From positions 62,001 to 126,000 of the forward strand of contig JASANC010002750.1 of NCBI GenBank assembly GCA_030248135.1: 64,000 nt of DNA, given 5' to 3'. The position numbers were made by a program, and so were the translations under genes. The stretch's first letter is position 1, and every line of letters starts with the position of its first letter. Below the pieces are notes generated by a model. That model was not told the DNA's origin. It saw nothing but the letters and a program-made list of their open reading frames with translations, and made no database searches. This DNA comes from Theristus sp. LFF4_11. Taxonomy: Eukaryota; Nematoda; Chromadorea; Monhysterida; Xyalidae. Of this stretch, positions 47,507-57,535 are shown piece by piece.

Positions 47507-49518
47507 CGTTTGATGCGGTTGGACTGCGCTTGTTGTAGTGTGCGAAACAGTGGACTACAGTGATAAAGCCCGCACCACCATCTGGAATGATTTTGTTGTT
47601 AGTTTTCGTTTCACTAATTCGTTTCTGATGATGCTGAAAATCGAAAAAAAATGTCCGTCCACCTCAATTCAATCAAAACCGTCATAAGCGTGATCTCTAT
47701 TGTCACAGAAAAAAATAACACAGTCCATTAAACTGTTTTGCAGAACCAAACCAGGTTTTAACGATCACGTGCACATTTGTGACACATGATTTTGCACGGT
47801 TTTGCGACAGCGTGATGAAAGTTGAATTTATTTTCAATTAATCATCTTGTTATCCTGTTTTATCACGTCAAAGTTTGACCGCGATAACAGCAAAGTTCTG
47901 AACTTGTGTCTTCCTTTGAAAACTTTTTGGAAACTAGTTTTCTCTGATAAGTCTCTTTATCAAAAATATTGCACATAACGCAGCTGCTGTTTCAAGTGTA
48001 TCTTTTACGGATGCAGTGATAAAAAAGGATCCACTCCATTAAAAATGCAATTAGTTGCTGACACGCGACAACTCGAACCGGTTTGTTCACTAAAAAATCA
48101 AAGAGTACTGAACATTTGAGTTGTTTGATGATATGTGATGAACTTTTTATTTGTGTGACCAGTTATTTCCACGATGAAGTACTGTGATATGATCGGGAAA
48201 TTGCGGATATCAATGTCTACACGAAATGTGGAGTGGCAAAGGCGCATGATCAACGTTCACGACATGAAAAGGGAAACCGGCGAGTGAATGAGGGGGGCTG
48301 ACAGAAAATGTTTATTCACAATCTTACAGCAAGAGCGAATTTATTTGAATTTATTTATGTACAATAAGTTGCACAGCAACACGATGAATATTGTAAACTG
48401 GAGATGACCCCTAATTAATTAATTAATGTAAACAAGCACCAGGAAATTAATGCGCCTGCGTTACCAGCCATGCGAACTTGTCCACCAAGCAACGCGGCCG
48501 CATCAAGCTTTATGAAAGAAAGCCGCGACGCGAGCATTTGAGCCACTATTGAGGTGTATTGTGTATTATTGTTTCAGGAAGACCGGGGGCACAAAAGTTT
48601 CACGTCCTCAAGCAAAAACCCCACACCGAACCAAACCCGTAAAACGTCAGCACACTGCGAGACACACGGCGAGATGTCTACAGTAACCTAATTTTGAATT
48701 CCGTGAAACATTTTCCTATCCCCGTGTACAAACGCATTGAGTCCCGGGACCAAAATAAAAGAAAATAGTATACTTTTGCCACACCTAGGAGAACTTTTGA
48801 ATTTAATCGCACCGAAAATTCGATAGTAATTTGTTTTTTTTTTAATTATCTTTTTTTGATTGTCTGATCCAAAGTCACTTTAGTTTATCCGAATTTTGGT
48901 GTAGCTTTTCTGTTATTTTACTGTGGTAACTAATGTGCACAGCACAGGGAACTCAGAGTTGATGATGTGACTATGGATGATGCAAAAACATACACAAATG
49001 TGCATCATATCGGGCGTTCTACTGGCAACACAACAATGATCTTGGTCATTTCTGTGTCGTTTATTGCTTGTTTTGTTAAAAGAGCCGCAGTCACATGACC
49101 GCACACATCTTGCATGGAAAGCGACTCGTAAGTACGATGTCAGTGATGTGACACACGGTTACAAAAATTGTGTCTTTTGCGTTTTGGGTTTTGTTTTTTT
49201 ACACAAAAAGTGCTTTTTTTCGATTAAAACTACCCAAACAACCAATTATATTTAGCTAAAAGTCGTCAGTTTATTATGATCCGACAATAAATAACTGCGA
49301 AAGACAAAAAAAAATACAACCCAGAACGACAAACAATGCAAAGTACAAAAATCTTGTCGCAGAAATACCCGCTTAAGCGAATCAATTGAATTCCAATAAA
49401 AGTCAGAAAAAACAACGATCACTGCATGTGAGCGTCGGATTAGCATGGGAACAGGACAAATTGATGTGAGTTTGAACAGCTTTGAATCGACAGATCAAGA
49501 AAACACCATAGTGCAGTG
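47507..49518. other. CLP9-CLP10 intergenic region
   Basis: Contains repeat R2 copy 2 (48570-48720). A TTAATTAATTAATTAAT-like run lies near 48412-48427. Near 49265 a minus-strand AATAAA could end CLP10 transcripts. No gene seen. Confidence 0.5.
48570..48720 (-). repeat. dispersed repeat R2, copy 2 (inverted)
   Basis: Inverse complement of 37885-38035, recognisable by GGCACAAAAGTTTCACGTCC and AACCAAACCCGTAAAACGTC. Confidence 0.8.
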
Positions 49519-51441
49519 TTATCGTCGTCCCGGGGGGCCAGCGGCACCTAAAATGTCATTATAACCAACATTGAAAACCCAACCCGAGCGACTCGAAAAA
49601 AATGAAGTTCATGAATTGAAAACGACGACTAGGAAGAAAGGCAGACTGCAGATTAGCAGACCTGCAGCTCCGGCAGCTCCAGCAGCGCCTGAAAGTGTGA
49701 CGTTTAGTAGAATTACGTTTCACCGTCCCAGATATTTTGAATAAATTCAAAAAATAAACAAAAGAAAAGTGCTAAATAAACCAAAATAATGATAAACTAA
49801 AATGATTACCAGCGGCGCCGGCTGCTCCCGCGGCACCGGCAGCGCCCGCCGATCCCGCCGGGCCGGCCGCTCCGGCCGCTCCTATGGAAGTTAAAAGTTT
49901 CTGACGATAAAAGCCTCTGTTTCATGAATGTTGTTTCAACACTACCACTAACACCAGTAAAAAGCACAACAACGAAAGAGAATTGAAAATAAAAAAAGTG
50001 CACCTGCTCCGCCAGCGGCGCCGGCTGGACCAGATGCTCCGGCTGCGCCAGCTGCTCCTGCGGCACCAGCGGCGCCGGCGGCACCTGTGCACCGAGATTG
50101 AAAACATTTGCAAGCAGTAAAATGGATCAAGCTTATGCTGATGAAGTACATGCAGCAGATATTGAAACTTGTTACATCCACAAGAAAATTTCTGCAAAGA
50201 TTATTTTGAAAACAAAATCTGTAGTTCACAAGATTATTGCTATTCAGGCATTCAACAACACCTGCGACACCAGCTGCTCCGGCGGCGCCTGCAAATATCA
50301 GATAATATATAAATTGAACAAATTCAATTCAAATAAAAGACAAGATGAAGCCAATAAGGAAGTGGCAGTTGTTGAGTGAAACACAGAAAAATGAAGAAAT
50401 GCCAAAATCCAGCTGGTAAAACCGGCAGAGAAAATTAGCAAACCTGCAGCTCCGGCGGGACCAGCGGCACCAGATGCTCCGGCTACACCGGCCGCACCTG
50501 TAAAGAGGGTTCAGAAGTTTTCACCAAACAATATCAATTGAAAATAAGCTTGTGGATAGCGTCATCAGTTGCATTTTATGGACGAAAATAGATTACGGTT
50601 TCAATATTTTTTACCTGAGGCACCAGCAGCGCCGGACGCGCCAGCGACACCAGCAGCACCGGCCGGTCCAGCCGAACCGGCCGCTCCTGAAATTGACAGT
50701 TTTTTCAACTCAAAAAATCTCGCATGTAACATACATGCTTGACTTTGTATGACACATATGAAACTTCAGTTTAAAGTTTAAAACGAATTATTTAAAAAAA
50801 TCTATTAGTTTGATGAATTAGAACGATAAAAGTGCAGCGACCAGATACAACTTCACACGATACTGACCTGCAGCACCCGCCGGGCCAGCGGAGCCTGTAA
50901 TGTAGATGTTTTTTTGTTCTCAAACTCAGAAAGTTAAAACTGTTCAACACCAACAACATGTACGAAAAAGACGGAACCCACAGTGGGTAAAGTGATAAAT
51001 ATCAAGAACAAAGCACAAAGACGACACACACCTCCAACACCGGGTGACCCGGCTGCTCCCGCTGGGCCGGACGAACCGGCGGGTCCAATACCACCAGCGG
51101 GACCTAAAGAAAAAAAGAATTAAGTTGATGAACCCTGAAAAAAACTTGAACTGAATTGCACAAAAGTAAACTGAAACACCACTTGAGAAGAGCAAACTGA
51201 AAACAGTCGGTGTTTTGCGTCGCAATTATTTTCATATACCTGGCGAGCCGGCCGATCCGGCCGGGCCGGTCGGACCGGGCGGTCCGGCGATGCCTGGCGG
51301 CCCGTCAAAGCCCGGCGTTCCCGGTGGTCCTTGGAGGCCGAAGCCGAATCCAGCAAAGCAGGCCTGATTGACGCCGATGTAGTCGGTGGCAGACAGCAGC
51401 AGAGCGAACGTGACACTGGCGAACACGGCGCCCGGTAACAT
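49519..51441 (-). CDS. CLP10: secreted short collagen-like protein, 10 exons
   Basis: Exons are 51441-51240, 51103-51032, 50894-50868, 50686-50615, 50497-50444, 50288-50262, 50084-50004, 49881-49810, 49688-49662 and 49547-49519 (TAA), giving 220 aa. All introns are phase 1 in Gly codons, and internal exons are 72, 27, 72, 54, 27, 81, 72 and 27 nt, all multiples of nine. Three exons encode only three triplets each. The signal starts almost at the Met (MLPGAVFASVTFALLL) and ends VNQACF, followed by AGFGFGLQG and GPPGTPGFDG. Ala-rich triplets follow and the end is GPPGRR. Plus-strand frames across it are shadows. Confidence 0.9.
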
Positions 51442-52328
51442 TTCGAAACTCGCTGGGGTTCTATGTACACTGCACTGAAGAGGTTTTGTTTGTCGGCAAC
51501 GTTTGGATGGTGCCTGAAATTATTTGAGATGTCCCTGTTGTTGTTTTTTAGGACACGGTTGACACCGGTTTATGATCACTCAAGACAGCTCATAACAGTG
51601 TTCTACACACTTGTCAAAACGAATAAAAAACAGATGAGTCATTTCACGGTTAACGAGACACGTGTTTTTGCACCTGGTTTAATTTAAATTATCAAACTGA
51701 TACACCGACTGTATAAACAACCGTGAATGTGTGCCTGCACATCGTGTTGGTAATGAAATCATCATCACAGTAATATGTGCGCTGATGAAAAACAAACGAC
51801 TTAAAACGTTTGCTGAGTTTTGTTTTGATTTGTATATACGTACTGTCTTGCGATTTGATTCTGTTTTTTGTAATTTGCCGCGCAGATGATTTGCATATCG
51901 ATCAGTGCATTGTGTATCGTTTGACACTGCGCACAGCATTACCGATTTTTGATAATGGTCAATCAGACATAAACTGGATTTGGGCATCACTAACACGTTT
52001 TATTACTGATTTGTCACATGTGTAACTTCAAAGTTGCAAACTGAACAAAAATATACTCATGTATTGTACGTTCTGGCGAAAAAAAAAAGATTCAGACATT
52101 AAAGGGCAATAGCTGGCGCTAATCTCTATGGTTAAAATATTATGTGCTTGAATATTAACTCCGTGTGTGTCACTGCAAGAAAACAGCAATAATCTGAGCA
52201 ATCTATAATTCAAAATGTATACTCTACATTACCACAAACTAATTACCCGTGTCACAATGCAGTGGATACCAGGACAATGCAAAATCAAAGAATATATGCC
52301 TAATATCAAAAGCAGTTCCGCATTGTTC
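51442..52328. other. CLP10-CLP11 intergenic region
   Basis: AT-rich; presumed CLP10 promoter next to 51442 and CLP11 3' region next to 52328. No gene or repeat recognised. Confidence 0.5.
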
Positions 52329-53493
52329 TTATCGTCTGCCGGCGGGAACACCGGGTATTCCCGGGCCACCGGGGGCACCATTTGGCCCGTTTGGCCCGTT
52401 CGGCCCGTTCGGACCATTAGGCCCGCTAGGCCCACTTGGGCCAGCGGGACCAGCCGCACCTGCAGGACCTGACGGGCCTGAAGCTCCAGCGGGACCCGCA
52501 GGACCGGCTGGACCGCTGGGACCTGAATTTTTTTAAATAATTTGCTTTCCTCAACAATTTTTTTTGTTAATCAGTAATTTGTTTTCCTCCTCGCCATAAT
52601 AAAATATTCCAACACAAATAAAAACTCCACAAGTAACAAACCTGCTGGCCCAGATGGACCCGACGGCCCGGCTGCTCCAGCCGGTCCTGCTGCACCGTGC
52701 GGTCCGGCCGGACCTGGAATTGGAAATATTAAATTGGTAATTAAAATTCAAAATTTACACAAAAGGGAAATGGTTTTTACACGCACCAGCAGCTCCAAAC
52801 GGCCCAGCCGGTCCAGCCGGGCCATGAGGTGCGTTTGGCCCGGCAGGCGCATTTGGCCCGGCCGCCCCGACGGGTGCGTTTGCGCCGTGCGGTCCGGCCG
52901 CTCCGTGCGGTGCATTCGGGCCAGCGGGGCCGGCAGCGCCGACGGGTGCGTTCGGACCCGCGGGACCCGGCGGTCCCTGTGGTGCGTGCGGCCCGTTCGG
53001 CCCCGACTGTCCCGGGATGCCGGAGGAGCCCGCTTGACCACCTGGAAAAAATAACAGCATTGTTTTTTGTGTTATTATGAAAAAAAGTTGTTGGTCCAGA
53101 AACTAATTTGAAAAGGATTGTTGACAGGGACAAGGCTGTGCGACATTTTCTTCGATTTACCTGGACCTGAACCGCCTGGCGGGCCGGCCGGCCCTGGTGA
53201 CCCGTTGTAACCGTCGTTGCCCGCTTCGCCCGGTAGACCTGGCGGGCCTGGTTTACCTGGCCGCTTTCGATAACGTCTGAAAATGAACAAAAATGAAACT
53301 GTGTTGGTGTTTACTTTTTGGTGACAGTGGTAATTACGACAACCGAGTCAGTAAATAAGAACAACTTGAATCCAAAGCCGCGCAATCCGAAGCCGGTGAA
53401 ACAGGCGCTCAGTACATGACAAGCGAACAGGAATATTATGAAGTGGAACACAATCGTCGCAGAAGTGGCGCACTGATGACGTTTGATGAGCAT
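52329..53493 (-). CDS. CLP11: secreted collagen-like protein with Asn-Ala-Pro interruptions, 5 exons
   Basis: Exons are 53493-53366, 53276-53161, 53041-52787, 52713-52642 and 52522-52329 (TAA), giving 254 aa. Intron 1 is phase 2 (donor GTTGTT); the others are phase 1. The signal ends HVLSACF, the linker is [10 protein letters not shown], and intron 1 joins it to a basic [10 protein letters not shown] start resembling the CLP2 linker. Exon 3 (85 codons) repeatedly has GPNAP or GANAP, so Ala replaces Gly at a triplet start about six times. The last exon has a (GPN)4 run and ends GVPAGRR. It has fewer GAA and more GPX triplets than the others. The start of intron 1 was chosen for phase and homology; other donors downstream give no sensible join. 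Confidence 0.83.
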
Positions 53494-53820
53494 ATTATTC
53501 GCATTAAAACACTCTGCAACAGTAAAAAATCAAACAAATTTATTGCCAAATCACAGCACGTTTTTTGTCACGGCGTATTGCGTTGTTAAGGTGTGGGTTT
53601 TGCTTGTTCCCTTCATCGCAGTTACAACAAATCATCACAGAACGAATCGCGCATAGTGAAAAAAACCCTGAAAATGTTATTTGTGGATGTTACATGCCCG
53701 CGGGATCAAAGATGCGCAGCCGCTGACGAATCACGTGCACATACATTAACGGATTGAAACATACACACAAACAATAAAAAAAAGAAACAAGTTTTTATCA
53801 AATCTGTTTAATAGACGTTT

Positions 53821-54237
53821 CTAATTGACGTCAAAAGTAAAATTTTCTGTTATTGCTGATGCGCTAACTGATAATGGTTTGAAAAAAGTTGCACTTCGTT
53901 TCAGTCATTCATTCATGATTGTGGTGCATTGTTGTGGTATTTGGTGTCGCTGATGTTCGAATCAACGAGAAACAAGTAAACAACAGAATAAAATGTAATA
54001 ACAAGAAATGATGCATCGAAGAGTGAACCCACTCTCACCTGTTCTCTTCTCAGAACTACTTTTAAAAAAAGCCTGCGTGTTTCGGGTGACACTTTTCTCC
54101 TTATGGCCGCCCGTGGTTGTGCCAGTGGCAAACCACGCCCAGGTATAGGTGTACCCGAACTCATCAGCGAAAGTGTCTCGGCTTACATTTTTCAAGGGGG
54201 CTGCAGGAGATTGAACTCTTTCGCAAACATTCGCCAT
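53821..54237 (-). CDS. small two-exon gene of unknown function
   Basis: Exon 1, 54237-54039, starts with ATG and ends at a near-perfect donor (ACAG|GTGAGAGT) in phase 1. Exon 2, 53867-53821, follows acceptor AACCATTATCAG in the matching phase and ends in TAG. The predicted protein has 81 aa: MANVCERVQSPAAPLKNVS, a central GYTYTWAWFATGTTTGG, a Lys/Ser-rich part, and a tail ITENFTFDVN. There is no signal peptide or collagen triplet. I do not recognise the family. It lies between CLP11 and CLP12 on the same strand but looks unrelated to them. The exon might instead be the 5' part of a gene with other downstream exons. Confidence 0.45.
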
Positions 54238-55235
54238 AACGTTTCATTTCTAAAGTTTTCAATTGTTTCAACAACAAAAAAAGCTTCATTGTGATTTTGG
54301 AAGCAAACGTGATTGAAAAAGATCATTTAGTTTTTAAAATTGAGATGTTTTCAAAATTGAGTTGGCTTTCTGGCGATTGCCAGCATCTGATGTCGTGCAG
54401 CAACTTTTATTTTTACTTCGAGTGATCCTTTCACCCTGAATCTAAAATCAGTTACGGATTGGCCGAGTGAACATGGCACCTTTTTTCAGGGTGCAAGGAG
54501 CGCGCGAAATTTGAATGAAAGAAAAAAGACATTCAGAAACCCAATTATGTGCCAAATTTGACGCGCTTTTTAAACCAATGGATTCTTCGTGCTATTCTGT
54601 TTATTATTTCTCCCTTGCACGTATGATTAGGAATTACGTTGGCATTTCTGAAAAACACAACTCCTAGTCTGCGACTGATCCCGCCTTGATGTACTGCCTT
54701 ATTTATTCGGCCATACTGTACAGTTGTCATGCAGGACAAACAAAACATTGCACTACCATATCAGCAACCATTAGCTCTAAATACACGGCATCGCAAGTTA
54801 ATCAGCACCCAACTGCATATTCAAAAACAGAAATGAAGCGTACCATTGAAACTATAACTTGAAACCAAACCAGTTTAAATGTGGTCCTAAACAAAGTCGA
54901 ATGGGAAACTGCACAAATATGGATCGAATGACAGGACGATGCTGAACCCACGCAGTGGTTTTTTTTTCAAAAGGATTCATGACTGGATCCACTACTCATC
55001 CACGGACTACATAATTGAAAAACAAGAAATAGAAAGATAAAAAAACACGAATACAACCAAAAAATAAAATGGTGCAGAACACGTTAAATATTGAGTGCAT
55101 TTATCGGTCAAGGTTCACAAAGCACCACACTATGCTGCACGGTTACAAGAAAACGGTCGAAAATAACTAACGGTTACAAAAAAAACGCAACAGATGATAC
55201 ACGCTTTTTCAAAATTCCAAATCGATATGTTGAAA
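54238..55235. other. intergenic region with M2 MITE
   Basis: Contains M2 copy 3 (54451-54722). The rest is AT-rich and holds the CLP12 3' flank. No gene seen. Confidence 0.5.
54451..54722. mobile_element. MITE family M2, copy 3
   Basis: Runs from TTACGGATTGGCCGAGTGAAC to TATTCGGCCATACTGTA; shares TTTCAGGGTGCAAGGAGCGC with the other copies. Confidence 0.75.
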
Positions 55236-56086
55236 TCACCGTCGCCCCGCCGCCGGAGCACCAGGTGCGCCCGGTGCGCCCGGTGCTCCCGGTGCTCCCG
55301 GAGCTCCCGGTGGGCCCGCTGCACCCGTTGGTCCCGCCGGACCAGCCCCGCCCACTGCGCCCGCAGCACCGGCCTGCGAATCGGCACCGTTTCTTTGCAT
55401 GTATGAACTGTTGCTGTTAAAAAAAAACTCTAATCAAAAAAAATTCATTCTGATACATGCAACAATTGCTGCACTTACCGCACCGGCGGTACCAGCCGTA
55501 CCCGCGGTACCCGCTGTTCCGGGGTTGCCTAAAAGTCGAGCGATTTATGGCAAGTTGAACAGAATAGAAAAGCGCACACCTTCGGTGAAAGCTATAAATG
55601 GTATCCGAACAGGCGTCCGGTGCCTGTCGCGTGACTGTCCCGCGCGTTGTCCGTGTCCCGGATGAAAGAAAACTGGCCCTAAACGCCGAGTGCCGTGTTG
55701 GCACTTTTAATTCGGATACCAGCCGGTCAGGCCACCGGACATACCGTTTCGGAGACCCGTTTTCAGCGGGCACCCTCAACAAACAGACCAACAGTGCACA
55801 CCCGTCATACATATCCATCGGTGGTATTACCTGCAGTGCCCGCTGTGCCCGCCGTGCCCGCAGCGCCGGCGGTCGCTGTGCCCGCGGGTCCCGGTGCGCC
55901 CGCAACGCCCGTCGCTCCGGTGGCGCCCGTGGTGCCCGGCGCGCCCGGCGGTCCCGGCACGATCGTCGGCACCGAGATCAGCCCGGTCGACGGCAACGAC
56001 GTGAAACAGGCCTTCAGGATTCCAGCGGCGGCCAGGACGAGCGCGAGATGACGGAGCGCTTGCTGTGGCGTCCAACGCGACAACAT
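55236..56086 (-). CDS. CLP12: secreted short collagen-like protein, 3 exons
   Basis: Exons are 56086-55831, 55528-55479 and 55373-55236 (TGA), giving 147 aa. Intron 1 is phase 1 in a Gly codon; intron 2 is phase 0, between complete codons. I chose the Met at MLSRWTPQQAL because it matches CLP13; an in-frame ATG at 56137 would add 17 residues and its ATGCAG|GTAGTA could be a leader splice site. The signal ends GILKACF, then [17 protein letters not shown] leads to GPPGAPG. Exon 2 is a GTA block and exon 3 ends in GAP triplets and APAAGRR. CLP13 has the same linker, exon 2 size (50 nt) and intron phases. An M1 MITE lies in intron 1. Confidence 0.88.
55603..55775. mobile_element. MITE/foldback family M1, copy 5, CLP12 intron 1
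   Basis: GGCGTCCGGTGCCTGTCGCG and GTTTTCAGCGGGCACC flank a core with AAACTGGCCCTAAACGCCGA and TTGGCACTTTTAATTCGG. It is diverged at its ends but clearly the same family. Confidence 0.72.
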
Positions 56087-56137
56087 GACCGACGGTGTTT
56101 TTTTTTGCGTTTTTGATCGTGTATCTACTACCTGCAT

Positions 56138-57535
56138 TTTTTGAGGAATTTCTATTATTTCCCATTATCTTTTACCACTACTACTACCACTGAACCACTG
56201 CTTGTACCATTATTATTATTTACTGATATTAAAAAATCAATTGCCATACGTGACGGGACTTTCTGCAGAAGAAGCGAACAACAGTTATATTTAGTTTATT
56301 GGAACTTATGTGGACAAAAAAGGTCGCGTTTTGCGAAACGGGTGAAAAACGTTGAGAACATTGAGGCGCCTTCTCCCTTTAGAGTTTGAATCGAATTGTT
56401 GATTAGCCAATTTGCACCAACAATCCCGTTATCAGGAAGAAGTTACACGACAAATCACTCTTGTTTTCGGTGTTTTAAAGAAACTGGATCTTTCATTTGT
56501 TTCTTGACATATCGTTTAACATGTTTGATGTTTTATATGGCATTGAAACAAGTTTGCAACAGCGTGTGTTAGTGTTTCGATTTTCGGAAGTATGCTTGGG
56601 GCAATCATCAGTCGGCAACAGTCTGATAAAATGCTGCATTTTCGTGTTGCAATTCTATTCGTCACTGTTTCAAAAATGGATATATCCAAAAATCATCACA
56701 AGAAAAAAAACTTTCTTTCTAAGAACTCGAAGTTTTGCGATGTTCCTAAATGTAACATTTTGTTTTTTAGGTATCAGGCTTGTCTTAATGGAGACCGACA
56801 CAACCAATATGGTTTGGACTTTCAGTAATACCAATGTTTATTATTTTCGCTGCTTATTTTTTTGCCTTATTTGTGATTTTCGCTTCGATTTTATACCAGA
56901 TTTTTCAAAAGCTCAACCCTTTTTTTAGCTGACGGCTACAGTTCTCGGAAATGCTGTTTCCGACGGAACAATGGAATCGCTGGGGGGGAAAATCTGTAAG
57001 AAAAGTTTTTTTTTACCATTTAATTTTTTCTTGAATTGTTCATGTTTATGTATTCTGTGCAACCATTTCGAAAGCCACCAACATGAAAAACAAACTTATG
57101 TGGCGAAAAACAAACGCTCTCCGTACACGCCAAAAAATACATCACAAAAGCCATTCCAAATTTCGTTCCATGCCAAAATTCATCTCAAAATAATTGATTC
57201 AGTTAAACGGTAAAAGCTGCCAGAAATCCATTCTGCAGTTTTTGAAATTTTGGTCAAAATGGCGCAAAGTTTTGAAGTGGATTAAAGTTTTGAGTAGTAT
57301 TTGGCATTTTTTTGAACGTGTCGGTATGGGCGACGATCACTGATATGGTGTGATGTCTTCAATTGTTGCTTGAGAAAAATTATGAAAACGACTGGTGACA
57401 TTCGTTGTTATTGTTGTTTTTTTTCAGGGCTAAAACAACCATATTTTAATGCGAGCCGGTAACCACGAGAGCAAAAACCGTAAAAACAGAACAACAGCTA
57501 TCATTTACAGTATGTCACTGCCGTTGCGAATCCCA
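56138..57535. other. CLP12-CLP13 intergenic region
   Basis: AT-rich DNA with some weak open frames rich in Phe and Lys and no splice support. I see no gene. Confidence 0.45.

Noticed and set aside
44758..53060. Arg/Ser/Gly-rich plus-strand frames across the minus-strand CLP genes, and Pro-rich antisense frames over CLP1-7
   Set aside because: They are shadows of GC-rich collagen exons in other frames; the true frames have splice sites in the right phase and the Gly-X-Y register.
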